Source: Microbacterium halophytorum
GTDB taxonomy: Bacteria > Actinomycetota > Actinomycetes > Actinomycetales > Microbacteriaceae
Assembly (NCBI RefSeq): GCF_002970975.1
Contig: NZ_PNFA01000005.1
Location: 124,001-188,000 of the forward strand
DNA: 64,000 nucleotides
Direction: 5' to 3'
The notes under the pieces are model-generated. The model was not told where the DNA came from. It saw only the letters and a program-made list of their open reading frames with translations, and searched no databases. Shown here piece by piece: positions 1 through 8,754 of the stretch. A program made the position numbers and the translations under genes. The stretch's first letter is position 1. The number at the start of each line of letters is the position of its first letter.

Positions 1-2
1 AC

Positions 3-554
3 AAGAAGGGGCTCGCTCGCACATTCCAGCACCCGGCGCTCCAGCTGCACCACACGGTGCTCGAGAACGTGATGCTCGGCGGGCACACCCGCCTGCCGGG
101 CGGGCCCGTTGCGTGGTCGCTGCGCGTACCGCCGACGGGGCGGCGCGAGCGCGAGGTCCGCGACGAGGCGATGGCCATGCTCGAGTCGGAGGGCCTGGGC
201 TGGGCTGCGCAGGCGCGCGCGGACGAGCTGTCCCACGGCCTGCACAAAGCCGTCGAGCTGTGCAGGGCCCGGATGTCGCACCCGTCGTTGCTGCTCCTCG
301 ACGAACCGGCGGCGGGGCTCTCGCACGGCGAGGTCGAGCAGCTGATGGCGACGGTCAGGCACCTCACGAGCGAGGGCGAGATGACGGTCGTCATCGTCGA
401 GCACAACATGGGCCTCATCTCGGCCCTCACCGACCGGGTCGTCGTGCTCAACTACGGCTCGAAGCTCATGGAGGGCACGGCTGCCGAGGCACAGGCCGAC
501 CCGCGCGTGATCGAGGCCTACATCGGATCGGAGGAATCGGATGCCGCTGCTTGA
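3..554 (+). CDS. livG: Branched-chain amino acid ABC transporter ATPase LivG (5' truncated by window)
   Basis: This is the C-terminal part of an ABC ATPase; the start codon and Walker A lie before the window. The visible frame opens with a GLARTFQ stretch typical of LivG, followed by a degenerate signature helix (ELSHGLHKAVELCRA), Walker B and catalytic Glu (LLLLDEPAAG) and the switch His (VEHNM). The usual LSGGQ signature is replaced by LSHGLHK, as is common in LivG-type subunits. It overlaps livF by 14 nt, which suggests translational coupling. Together with livF, livH, livM and the binding protein downstream it would form one importer for branched-chain amino acids or a related amide/urea-type ligand. 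Family assignment is strong; substrate is inferred. Confidence 0.9.
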   Translation, partial: KKGLARTFQHPALQLHHTVLENVMLGGHTRLPGGPVAWSLRVPPTGRREREVRDEAMAMLESEGLGWAAQARADELSHGLHKAVELCRARMSHPSLLLLDEPAAGLSHGEVEQLMATVRHLTSEGEMTVVIVEHNMGLISALTDRVVVLNYGSKLMEGTAAEAQADPRVIEAYIGSEESDAAA

Positions 555-1251
555 GCTCACCGACGTGACGGCGTCGTACGGCAGGGTCCAGGTGCTCGAG
601 GGCGTGTCGCTGCGCGTCCCCGACGGGGGCGCCGTCGGGATCCTCGGCGCCAACGGCGCAGGAAAGACCACCACGCTCCGCGCGATCAGCGGAACCGTGA
701 ACGTGGGGGGTCGGATCGTGTTCGACGGAACCGACATCACCCACGCGGGCCCCGAGAAGGTCGCCTCCCTCGGCATCGCCCACGTGCCGGAGGGGCGGGG
801 CACCCTCATGAACCTCTCGGTCCGCGAGAACCTGCAGGTGGGAGCGTACCTCCGCAAGGACCGCCGCGCGATCGCCGGCGACATCGGGTTCTTGCTCGAG
901 ATGTTCCCGAACCTCGGGCGCCGCATCTCCCAGAACGCCTCGACGCTCTCGGGCGGCGAGCAGCAGATGCTCGCGATCGCGCGGGCATTCATGGCGAAGC
1001 CGCGCCTGCTCGTCCTCGACGAACCTTCGCTCGGCCTCGCGCCGTCCACCTCGAAGGAGGTCTACGACGCCATCCAACGGCTGCGCGAGCAGTCGGGCAT
1101 CGCGATGCTCGTCGTCGAGCAGAACGCCAACCTCGCATTCCGCGTCGTCGAGGAGGCGACGGTCCTGGAGACCGGGCGCAGCGTGCTCACCGGCACGGCC
1201 GCCGAGCTCAGGGGCCGGGACGAGATCAGGAAGGCGTACCTCGGGGGCTGA
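541..1251 (+). CDS. livF: Branched-chain amino acid ABC transporter ATPase LivF
   Basis: A 236-residue ABC ATPase of normal LivF length. Walker A is GANGAGKTT (about residue 37), the signature is LSGGEQQML (about 138), Walker B is LLVLDEPSLGL and the switch region is VVEQNA. The start ATG is preceded by a GGAGGAAT ribosome binding site that lies inside the end of livG. It would pair with LivG as the nucleotide-binding heterodimer on the cytoplasmic face. It sits in a five-gene transporter operon, with the permease gene starting two bases after its stop codon. The exact ligand cannot be read from the ATPase. Confidence 0.93.
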   Translation: MPLLELTDVTASYGRVQVLEGVSLRVPDGGAVGILGANGAGKTTTLRAISGTVNVGGRIVFDGTDITHAGPEKVASLGIAHVPEGRGTLMNLSVRENLQVGAYLRKDRRAIAGDIGFLLEMFPNLGRRISQNASTLSGGEQQMLAIARAFMAKPRLLVLDEPSLGLAPSTSKEVYDAIQRLREQSGIAMLVVEQNANLAFRVVEEATVLETGRSVLTGTAAELRGRDEIRKAYLGG

Positions 1252-1252
1252 C

Positions 1253-2134
1253 ATGGGAACCTTCATCCAACTCGTCGTCGACGGACTCGGGACCGGCGCG
1301 ATCTACGCGGCGCTCGGCCTGGCGATCGTCCTCGTCAACCAGTCGACCGGCATGATCAATTTCGCGCAGGGCGGTCTGGCCGTGCTCGCCGCGTACCTGG
1401 TGTACGCGCTCTTCGGAACCGGCCTCCCGCTGATCGTCGCCGTCGTCCTCGCCGTGATCGCCGCGTTCGTCATCGGCGCCCTCATCGAGCTCCTGCTCAT
1501 CCGGCGCTTCGAGAACGGCGACCCCGATACGGCGATCGTCGTCACGGTCGGCCTGCTGATGCTGGTCACCGGCGTGTGCGGCTGGATCTGGTCGTACAAC
1601 AACCTTCGGCTGCCGTGGTTGTTCCCCGAGGCGTCGTTCCCGTTCCTCGGGGCGACCATCAGCTGGCGCTCGCTCGGCACGTTCCTCGTGATCCTGGTCG
1701 TGATGGGCCTCATCCAGCTGCTGTTCCGCGGAACGAGGCTCGGGCTCGCGCTGCGCGCCGTCGCCGACAACCGGTCGACCGCGGCGCTCAGCGGCATCCC
1801 CGTCGGTCGCCACCTGATGATCGGTTGGGGCCTCGCCGCGGCCCTCGGCGCGGTCGCCGGCGCGCTGATCGCGCCGCGCCTGTCGCTCACGCCTGGGATG
1901 TTCGACACGGTGCTGGTGTACGCGCTGGCGGCGGTCATCCTCGGCGGCCTCTCGAGCCCCCTCGGCGTCGTGGTCGCGGCCCTGCTCATCGGCGTGCTCG
2001 AGAACCTGGCGGCCGTGTACCTGCCGTTCATCGGCCACGATCTGAAGATCGCCGTACCGTTCGTGCTCCTGTTCATCGTGCTGCTCGTCAGGCCGCAGGG
2101 CCTGTTCGGCCGCAAGACCGTCGTGAGGGTGTGA
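1253..2134 (+). CDS. livH: Branched-chain amino acid ABC transporter permease LivH
   Basis: A 293-residue integral membrane protein with about eight hydrophobic segments, matching LivH permeases (family COG0559). Recognisable family traits are the N-terminal GLGTGAIYAALGLAIVL segment, the INFAQGG loop and the GTRLGLALRAVADNR cytoplasmic loop that contacts the ATPases. It begins one base after the livF stop codon and is followed 7 nt later by livM, so it is within the same transcript. The protein would form half of the translocation pore with LivM. Confidence 0.93.
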   Translation: MGTFIQLVVDGLGTGAIYAALGLAIVLVNQSTGMINFAQGGLAVLAAYLVYALFGTGLPLIVAVVLAVIAAFVIGALIELLLIRRFENGDPDTAIVVTVGLLMLVTGVCGWIWSYNNLRLPWLFPEASFPFLGATISWRSLGTFLVILVVMGLIQLLFRGTRLGLALRAVADNRSTAALSGIPVGRHLMIGWGLAAALGAVAGALIAPRLSLTPGMFDTVLVYALAAVILGGLSSPLGVVVAALLIGVLENLAAVYLPFIGHDLKIAVPFVLLFIVLLVRPQGLFGRKTVVRV

Positions 2135-2141
2135 GGCAGCC

Positions 2142-3179
2142 ATGTCAGAGAGAACCCAGGTCACCGACCTCACCGCGCCCCTGACCACCCCGGCCCCCGG
2201 CCGCCGCGCGTGGTGGCGCATCGCCGTCGTCGTCGCGATCATCGTCGCCCTGATCGTCGCGCCGCTCGTGCTCCAGGTGGAGGTGAACCAGCAGCTCGCC
2301 CGCGTCGGCGTCTTCGCAACCGCTGTTCTCGGCCTGAACGTGATCATGGGCTACACCGGCCAGGTCTCGCTCGGCCAGATCTTCTTCGTCGGCTTCGGCG
2401 CCTACGTGACCGCGTACGGCGTGAACAACGACTGGCCGATCGTGCTGACCTTCGTCGCCGCGATCGTGCTTCCGGGGCTCGCCGGTCTGATCGTGGCGTT
2501 CGCCGCTGCCAGGCTCGGCGGCCTCGCGATCGCCATGGTCACGCTCGCCCTCCCCGTCATCGGAGTGCCCCTCGCCAAGCGGCTCTCCGACCTCACGGGT
2601 GGCTCCCAGGGCACCTCGGCGCGCTTCTCGAAGGCGCCGGAGTGGACGGGGCTGTACGACGACCAGTGGCAGTACTACACGGTGCTGCTGATCGCCGGAA
2701 TCTGCTTCCTGCTCGTGTGGAACCTCACGCGCGGAAAGTTCGGCCGCGCCCTCGCGATCGTCAAGGAGAACGAGAACGTCGCGAAGTCGATGGGCATCTC
2801 TCCTTACCGATACAAGGTGATGGCGTTCACGATCGCCGCGCTGATCGGCGGCGTCGCCGGGTTCCTCTACATGGTCGTCGTGCAGTACACCAGCCCGGAG
2901 ACGCTCGCGTTCCACCACTCGATCAGCCTGCTCGCATCGATGGTGGTCGGCGGCGCGGCGAGCATTCTGGGGTCCCTGCTCGGCGGCATCTACTACGTGT
3001 TCGTCCCGAGCGTCGCGAACGAGATCGCCCCGACGCTGACCGCACTGATCCAGGGCGCCATCCTGCTCCTCGTCCTCGTCCTCCTCCCCGGCGGCCTCGC
3101 GAGCGTGCCCCACCGCATCCGGCGCCTGTTCCGCGGGAAGAGCAGAGCGAGCGGCCCGGATGATGCGGCCGGCGCGTGA
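2142..3179 (+). CDS. livM: Branched-chain amino acid ABC transporter permease LivM
   Basis: A 345-residue permease with about ten hydrophobic segments. The MGYTGQVSLGQ motif near residue 70 and the RALAIVKENENVAKSMGI coupling loop are characteristic of LivM. A roughly 30-residue polar N-terminal tail precedes the first membrane segment, and a short basic tail follows the last. GAGG upstream of the ATG serves as the ribosome binding site. It partners with LivH; the binding protein gene follows after 37 nt. Confidence 0.93.
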   Translation: MSERTQVTDLTAPLTTPAPGRRAWWRIAVVVAIIVALIVAPLVLQVEVNQQLARVGVFATAVLGLNVIMGYTGQVSLGQIFFVGFGAYVTAYGVNNDWPIVLTFVAAIVLPGLAGLIVAFAAARLGGLAIAMVTLALPVIGVPLAKRLSDLTGGSQGTSARFSKAPEWTGLYDDQWQYYTVLLIAGICFLLVWNLTRGKFGRALAIVKENENVAKSMGISPYRYKVMAFTIAALIGGVAGFLYMVVVQYTSPETLAFHHSISLLASMVVGGAASILGSLLGGIYYVFVPSVANEIAPTLTALIQGAILLLVLVLLPGGLASVPHRIRRLFRGKSRASGPDDAAGA

Positions 3180-3216
3180 CGTCCCTTCCGATCCACACAG
3201 ATAGAGAGGTTCAGCA

Positions 3217-4482
3217 ATGGTTCTGAACAGCAAGAAGTCGAAGGCCCTCGGCATCGTCGCCGTCGGCTCCGCGCTCGCCCTCGCGCTGACCGGCTGCGGC
3301 CGCGACGCCGGCGGCTCTGGCGGAGGCGACGGGTCCGGCGGCGGCACGAGCCCCGGCATCACCGATGACTCGATCACGCTGGGCGTCACGACACCGCTCT
3401 CGGGCGGCACCGCCGGCCCCGGCACCTGCACCGTCGCGGGCCTGGTCGCCTACATGGGCGAGCGCAACGCCGAGGGCGGCATCGAGTTCGGCGACGGCAA
3501 GACCCGCACCGTCGACGTGCAGGCCTGGGACGACGCGTACGACCCGCAGAAGGCCCTGCAGAACTTCCAGCAGAACTCCGGCGACGTCTTCGCGTTCACG
3601 TCGGGGCTCGGCACACCCACGAACCTCGCCTACCGCGAGGCGGCGATCGACGAGGAGGTGCCGCAGGTGCTCGTGCAGACGGGCGACCCGACCTTCTCCG
3701 ACCAGGAGGCCAGCCCCTGGCAGCTCGGCTTCGTGCCGACCTACATGAACGAGGGGGCCGCGTTCGGCGAGCTGCTCGCCGAATCGGGCGGCGATGCCAC
3801 GGTCGCCGTGCTCTCGCAGAACGACGACTACGGCGAGGGCTATGTCGAGGGCTTCAAGGAGGCCATCGAGGGCTCTGGCGTCGAGATCGTGGCCGAGCTC
3901 ACCTACGAGGCGACGGACACCTCGGTCGACGCGCAGCTCACCGAGCTGGCGGCGACCGACGCCGACTACTTCTTCAACGCGATGTCGGTCACGCCCCTGA
4001 TGATCGCGTCGATCGAGAAGGTGCGCGAGCTCGGCTGGACGCCCAGTTGGTTCCTGCCGTCGAACACCTCGAGCCCCGCCGCCATCCTCGGGCCGGCGAA
4101 GGCGAATCCGGATGACGGCGTGTACTCGGTCTCGTTCGCGAAGGCGCCGCAGTCGCCCGCCTACGCCGAGGACGAGGACGTCACGACCTTCCTCGCGTCG
4201 CTCGAGGAGTACTCGGGCGAGTACACGACGACGCCCGACTTCCCCCACTGCATGTGGAGCTACATGGTCGGCGCGACGCTCGACCAGGCGTTCCAGAATA
4301 TGGAGGAGCCGACGCGCGAGTCGTTCATGGAGGCGCTGCGCTCGGTGAGCGACTTCCAGGCGCCGCTGATGCTCGACGGCACCGCGGTCGACACGACGGA
4401 GGACGGCCAGCCGGCCGTCTCGAGCCTGGTCGTGCAGAAGTACAACGGTGCCGGCTACGACACCGTCGATTCCCTCGGCTGA
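3217..4482 (+). CDS. Branched-chain amino acid type ABC transporter substrate-binding lipoprotein
   Basis: A 421-residue LivJ/LivK-like (Peripla_BP_6) binding protein. The N-terminus has a signal peptide with a lipobox (ALTGC near residue 27) followed by a Gly/Ser-rich linker, so the mature protein should be membrane-anchored outside the cell. The body begins with SITLGVTTPLSGGTAG, a typical type I periplasmic-binding fold start. GAGAGG upstream of ATG is a suitable ribosome binding site. It is the last gene of the importer operon. The ligand may be branched-chain amino acids, an amide or another small amine; sequence alone does not decide. A strong hairpin follows the stop codon. Confidence 0.92.
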   Translation: MVLNSKKSKALGIVAVGSALALALTGCGRDAGGSGGGDGSGGGTSPGITDDSITLGVTTPLSGGTAGPGTCTVAGLVAYMGERNAEGGIEFGDGKTRTVDVQAWDDAYDPQKALQNFQQNSGDVFAFTSGLGTPTNLAYREAAIDEEVPQVLVQTGDPTFSDQEASPWQLGFVPTYMNEGAAFGELLAESGGDATVAVLSQNDDYGEGYVEGFKEAIEGSGVEIVAELTYEATDTSVDAQLTELAATDADYFFNAMSVTPLMIASIEKVRELGWTPSWFLPSNTSSPAAILGPAKANPDDGVYSVSFAKAPQSPAYAEDEDVTTFLASLEEYSGEYTTTPDFPHCMWSYMVGATLDQAFQNMEEPTRESFMEALRSVSDFQAPLMLDGTAVDTTEDGQPAVSSLVVQKYNGAGYDTVDSLG

Positions 4483-4560
4483 GCGGGGACCCACCCCGCT
4501 CCCGTGGCATCATCCGCGCCGAAACGGCGGAGTATGGTGCGGATGATGTCACGGGAGCGG
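4481..4560. terminator. Two mutually exclusive hairpins between convergent genes
   Basis: A 25-nt near-perfect inverted repeat has arms 4496-4520 and 4536-4560 (two mismatches) and a 15-nt loop. A second, smaller perfect 8-bp hairpin (4481-4488 with 4494-4501) starts at the livJ-like stop codon and shares its right arm with the left arm of the large stem. There is no long T tract. The position between convergent genes suggests a bidirectional terminator. Confidence 0.7.
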
Positions 4561-4571
4561 ATGGCCCGCGG

Positions 4572-6233
4572 TCAGCGGCGCCGCGCGAACAGCACGTGCA
4601 GCAGCGGCAGCGCCGAGACCGCCATGAGGGTGACCCCGACGCCCTCGACCGCGCCGTACACGACGGCGCCCGACACCATCAGCGCCGCGAAGAGCACGGC
4701 CGAGATCGTGCGGCGCAGCGCCGCCTCGAGGCGCGCCATCCGGCGCTCGACGGCCGGCGACGACACCGCGACGGAGCCGTCGTCGAAGCGATCGAGCAGT
4801 CCGTCGATGCGCTTCGGCAGCCGCCACGCGACGCGCGCGTTCTCGAGCGCACCCTTCGCGAAGTCGCCCGCAAGGCCTGCGCTCTCGTCGGCGACGAGGC
4901 GCGCGGCGTACGGCTCGAGCGAGTCCCAGATGTTGAACTTCGGGTCGAGCGCCGTCGAGACGCCCGAGGTGAGCGAGGCCGCCCGCACGATCAGGAGGAA
5001 GTTCTCCGGGAGTTGGATGGGCAGCGTCCTGACGACGTCGCGGAACTCGTCGCCGAAGTCGCGGAACTCGCGAGGGTCGACGTCGCGGAGCTCCGCGAAG
5101 CCCATGCCGCCGAAGCGGTCGAACAGCGCGGTCAGAGCGCGCTCGAGCTCACGCGTGTCGGCAGACGGAAGCAGCACGCCGACGTCGCGCACCGCGGCGA
5201 CGAGGCCCCCGCCGTCGCGCGCGGCCATCGCGATCACGAGGGCGCGGAGGCCTCGGCGCATGCGCTCGGGGACCTCGCCCATCATGCCGAAGTCGACGAA
5301 GGCGAGGCGCCACGCGCCGCCCTCCCCCGGCTCGACGAAGACGTTCCCCGGGTGCGGGTCCGCGTGGAAGAAGTCGCTCGAGAACACCTGCTCGAGCATC
5401 ACCTCTGCGAACACCGGTGCCACCTCGGCGGGGTCGATGCCGGCGGCTCTCAGTGAATCGATGTCGGTGATCTTGACGGCCGAGACGTCTTCGAGCGTGA
5501 GCACGCGCCGCCCCGATCGCTCCCATGCGATGCCGGGAGTCCGCACGCGGTCGTCGTCGGCGAAGGACGCGGCGAAGCGCTCGCAGTTCGCCGCCTCGTG
5601 GAGGTAGTCGATCTCGTCGCGGCAGATGCCGGCGAACTCGTCGACGAGGGCCGGCGCATCGACGCGGTCGGCGACGATGCGAACGCGGCTCAGCCAGCCC
5701 GCGACCCGGCGCAGCGCACGCAGGTCGACCTCGACGATGCGGTCGATGCCGGGCCGCTGGATCTTCACGACGACATCGGAGAACCCGGCTTCGGCGGCGA
5801 GATGCGGCGGCAGCACCGCGCGGTGCGCCTGGCCGAGCGACGCGGCGGCAACGGGTTCCGGGTCGAATCTCGCGTACGCGCGCTCGAGGGGCATGCCGAG
5901 CTCGGTCTCGGCCATCGCTCGGACGGCGGCCTGTTCCTCGGCCGGCACCTCGTCCTGCAGCCCCTGGAGCCCCTCCGTCAGCTCCTTCGGCATCACGTCG
6001 AGGCGCGACGAGAGGAACTGACCGACCTTGATCATGAGGCCGCCGAGGCCGACCGCCATGTCGCGGAAGCCGCGCGCGAAGCGCGCCATCCGGCGCGCCC
6101 TGGTGCGCTCCGCGACGCGCGCCAGCCCGATCTTCGGCAGCAGCATCTCGTACCACCACTGGATCACGAACTGACGCGCCGCGAAGCGCACGATGCGGCG
6201 ATAGCGCGCGCGCTCGGAGCGTGCGGCCGCCAT
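4572..6233 (-). CDS. AarF/ABC1/UbiB kinase family protein
   Basis: A 553-residue atypical protein-kinase-like protein. It shows the family KxGQ motif (KVGQFLSSR), a catalytic-loop like HADPHPGN and a metal-binding VDFG, and ends with two hydrophobic segments (about residues 500-545), probably membrane-embedded. In proteobacteria UbiB supports quinone biosynthesis; in actinobacteria the role is not settled and might concern isoprenoid lipids or menaquinone. I chose the ATG at 6233 because it overlaps the padR stop as ATGA. The open frame continues upstream but is low-complexity Arg-rich. The gene is thus coupled to and probably controlled by the PadR regulator. Confidence 0.9.
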   Translation of the reverse strand: MAAARSERARYRRIVRFAARQFVIQWWYEMLLPKIGLARVAERTRARRMARFARGFRDMAVGLGGLMIKVGQFLSSRLDVMPKELTEGLQGLQDEVPAEEQAAVRAMAETELGMPLERAYARFDPEPVAAASLGQAHRAVLPPHLAAEAGFSDVVVKIQRPGIDRIVEVDLRALRRVAGWLSRVRIVADRVDAPALVDEFAGICRDEIDYLHEAANCERFAASFADDDRVRTPGIAWERSGRRVLTLEDVSAVKITDIDSLRAAGIDPAEVAPVFAEVMLEQVFSSDFFHADPHPGNVFVEPGEGGAWRLAFVDFGMMGEVPERMRRGLRALVIAMAARDGGGLVAAVRDVGVLLPSADTRELERALTALFDRFGGMGFAELRDVDPREFRDFGDEFRDVVRTLPIQLPENFLLIVRAASLTSGVSTALDPKFNIWDSLEPYAARLVADESAGLAGDFAKGALENARVAWRLPKRIDGLLDRFDDGSVAVSSPAVERRMARLEAALRRTISAVLFAALMVSGAVVYGAVEGVGVTLMAVSALPLLHVLFARRR

Positions 6234-6760
6234 CAGCCGTCGGCGAGGATCGCGTAGATCCGCTTGCGCGCGTCGTCGAGCACGCCGACGGCCCGCTCCG
6301 CCTGCTCGGCCGAGCCGGCGCGCGCGACGTGGCTCACGGCGTCGGCGAGATCGATCCCCGCCTTCGCGAGGGCCGGCGCGCGTCCGACGCGCGGCTGCTC
6401 CGCGCCGCCCCACGGCACTTCGGCCTTCTCCGCGGCCGCGCGGCCCTCGTCCGTGAGGGCGTATGTCTTCCGGCCGCCCTCCTCCTCGACGCGGACGAGC
6501 CCCTCATCCGCGAACATCTGGAGGGTCGGATACACCGAGCCGGCGCTCGGCTTCCACGTGCCCCCGCTGCGCTCTTCGATCTCGCGGATGATCTGGTAGC
6601 CGTGCATCGGCTCCTCTGCCAGCAGGACGAGCGTCGCCGCGCGCACATCGCCGCGCGCCTTCCTCGGGCCGGTCGGGCGCCTGTCGAATGTGCTCCTCAG
6701 CTGCTCAACGACCTGCCAGAGCCCGTCCCCTGGCCGCTGTGTGTTCTGTGATGCGTCCAT
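6233..6760 (-). CDS. PadR family transcriptional regulator
   Basis: A 175-residue regulator with a PadR winged helix: MHGYQIIREIEERSGG, the KPSAGSVYPTLQ recognition region and a YALTDEGR wing. The C-terminal part is a short dimerisation helix region, making it a PadR-s2-like member. The start is ATG 6760, supported by GGGAGGA six bases upstream. It forms a two-gene operon with the AarF-like kinase through a 4-nt overlap. An inverted repeat immediately upstream is a likely autoregulatory operator. The ligand is unknown. Confidence 0.9.
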   Translation of the reverse strand: MDASQNTQRPGDGLWQVVEQLRSTFDRRPTGPRKARGDVRAATLVLLAEEPMHGYQIIREIEERSGGTWKPSAGSVYPTLQMFADEGLVRVEEEGGRKTYALTDEGRAAAEKAEVPWGGAEQPRVGRAPALAKAGIDLADAVSHVARAGSAEQAERAVGVLDDARKRIYAILADG

Positions 6761-6771
6761 GATTCCTCCCG

Positions 6772-6806
6772 AACGACTATCGGTGATACAAGAACGATAT
6801 GTCGTT
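6772..6806. promoter_or_regulatory. Putative PadR operator
   Basis: An inverted repeat with arms 6772-6782 (AACGACTATCG) and 6795-6806 (CGATATGTCGTT) lies 12 nt upstream of the padR start. The arms match at 11 positions with one unpaired base. Its position over the expected padR promoter fits autorepression. No experimental evidence. Confidence 0.55.
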
Positions 6807-6830
6807 GGGAGGGTTTTGGGAAGCCCCCCG

Positions 6831-8018
6831 TCACACGAGAGCGAAGTCCGAGGGAATGCGGAAGCGGAGCGGCGCGTACTCCGTGAGCCCGAGCGCATCG
6901 CCCGCGTGCTCGAGGAACTCGGCGTAGGGGATCGCTCTGCCCGTTCCCGCCACGACGACCTCGTCGACGACGGGAAGCACCGCCTCCGTCCCCGCTGGCC
7001 ACGTGGTGAACGTCGTCAGCGTTCCGTCGTCCGCGATACGGAGCTCGGCGTCCGCCACGTGTGCGGGCTCGTTCCGGATCTCGGCCGCCTGCGCCGCGTA
7101 GGCGTGCACGAGCTGCTTGCGTTCGACGGCCCCGATCCTCTCGACGGCATCCGGATGCGCCGCGCGCCAGTCGTAGGGCCGCCACGAGCCGTCCCGGCGC
7201 ACGAGCGGGTGCGTGCTCAGGAGCGGCGTTCCGGCGCCGAGCAGGGCCTCCGCCCGCTCGAGCGCGAGGTGCACGCCCTCATCCGCCTGACGCTCGGTGA
7301 ACAGGATCGCGCAGTCGCGCCCGAGCACGAAGGCGATCAGGCCGTCATCCGGGTCTTCCGCGCCGCGGGGGCGCGCCGCCAGCAGGAGCGACGCCGCGTA
7401 CGCCTCGTCGGCGATGACGCGCGGGAAGCCGTTCGGGTTCTCGATCGCGTCGGGCCGATACCCGATCACGCGGGCGCGGGTCTCCTCCATGAGCGCGCCG
7501 TACGGGAGGTTCCCTCGCTGCGCGACGACCTCCGTGACGACCTCGTGCTCCCCGTCGCGGTCGACGACGTCGATCCCGATGAAGACCTCCCCGCCGACGT
7601 ATGCCGTGCGAGGCATGTCGGAGGTGTCGGCGTTCATCGACGCGATGCTGATCGCATTCGCGCTGTGGAAGCGCAGGGTCGGGTGCCTGCCCTCGCCGAG
7701 CCACTCCGAGATGATCGGCGCCTTCGGCGTTTCCGGGCGGTCGGCGAGCGGTGCCGCAGCCCCCCGGCGCTCCTCGGCCACGGGCCCGAACAGCAGGTCC
7801 TCATTCCGACGCGCGATGCACGCCGCGACGAAGTCGAGCGCCTGAACCGGGTCGGCGGAGAAGCGATCGTACTGCTCCTGGGTCAGGCGGTACTGCTCGG
7901 TCAACCGAGCGTCATCGGTCGCGACGACGAGATCGAGGAACGGAACCCCCGACTCCTCCTCGACACCGAGCCCGAAGGCATGCTGCGGCGACACGAACGT
8001 CGTGCGGAATCGGGGCAT
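6831..8018 (-). CDS. Hypothetical protein (T7SS toxin-arm, unknown function)
   Basis: A 395-residue soluble, acidic protein with no signal peptide, no membrane segment and no motif I recognise. It starts at ATG 8018 with GAGAGG upstream, and sits 45 nt after the candidate immunity gene in the same minus-strand series as the HNH toxin and WXG100-like protein. Given this place it could be a second immunity protein, a chaperone or an unrelated housekeeping gene. No catalytic pattern supports an enzyme call. Confidence 0.75.
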   Translation of the reverse strand: MPRFRTTFVSPQHAFGLGVEEESGVPFLDLVVATDDARLTEQYRLTQEQYDRFSADPVQALDFVAACIARRNEDLLFGPVAEERRGAAAPLADRPETPKAPIISEWLGEGRHPTLRFHSANAISIASMNADTSDMPRTAYVGGEVFIGIDVVDRDGEHEVVTEVVAQRGNLPYGALMEETRARVIGYRPDAIENPNGFPRVIADEAYAASLLLAARPRGAEDPDDGLIAFVLGRDCAILFTERQADEGVHLALERAEALLGAGTPLLSTHPLVRRDGSWRPYDWRAAHPDAVERIGAVERKQLVHAYAAQAAEIRNEPAHVADAELRIADDGTLTTFTTWPAGTEAVLPVVDEVVVAGTGRAIPYAEFLEHAGDALGLTEYAPLRFRIPSDFALV

Positions 8019-8063
8019 GGTGTCAGGACCTCTCGGCGATGGGGCCCAGCGGCAGTTGCACCG

Positions 8064-8699
8064 CTATAGCTGGCCGGTGAAGAGCGGCTTGCGCGAGGCG
8101 ACGTCGAAGATCGCCGTGATCTGGTCGCCTTTCACGAGTGTCACGGTCGTCGAAGGCAACGAAAGAGCTCGCGCTACAGCCGGGCGAAGTTGCAGCATCC
8201 TCCACACGGGAATCGCCGTCAGATCATCCGCCGCAGGCTCGCCACGAGAGGCGGGCGGAGATGTGTCCACGAGCCAACCCGAGTCTCCGACGCGATGCTC
8301 AGCTTCGCGGGTGAGCTGAATCAGGTCAGCCGTGTCCCAGCCGTCGATACAGATCACGCGGTCGTCCCACGCAACATCTTCGGGCTCGACCCCGGCGGTC
8401 TGAGTGGTGTGCATCAGACTGACCATCATCCAGATCGCCAACGTGAGGTCATCGGTACTCGCGGTGCGCGGGTCGTTTCGGAAATCGCGCGTCAACACCG
8501 TGAACCCGCCGTCCTCCTCACGCAGCCACAACGGTGCCCATCCGATCTGCAACGTGAAGCCGTCGCGCCACTCGTCCGCGAACTCCTCGAACTGACTGAT
8601 CAGTCCCTCCGCCTGCGCCACAACCTCGGCCAGGGCAGTTGCACGAATCTCCTTGCCCGTGCGGTTCGAGCGCGTCGTCGTCAGGTCTGCATCAGTCAT
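8064..8699 (-). CDS. Hypothetical protein, candidate immunity protein
   Basis: A 211-residue soluble acidic protein, ATG at 8699 with AGGAGAT upstream. It lies directly downstream of the HNH nuclease gene on the same strand (55-nt gap), the usual place of an immunity gene for a polymorphic toxin. It is Trp/Asp-rich in the middle (WAPLWLREED, WMMVSLMH, DGWDTADL). I do not recognise the family with certainty. The local base composition is visibly less GC-rich than the flanks, which fits a transferred cassette. Function is inferred from position only. Confidence 0.75.
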   Translation of the reverse strand: MTDADLTTTRSNRTGKEIRATALAEVVAQAEGLISQFEEFADEWRDGFTLQIGWAPLWLREEDGGFTVLTRDFRNDPRTASTDDLTLAIWMMVSLMHTTQTAGVEPEDVAWDDRVICIDGWDTADLIQLTREAEHRVGDSGWLVDTSPPASRGEPAADDLTAIPVWRMLQLRPAVARALSLPSTTVTLVKGDQITAIFDVASRKPLFTGQL

Positions 8700-8754
8700 T
8701 CGATGATCTCCTCGGCCATATATCCAACCCTACGCGTCCTCCGGTTCGGGAGCA

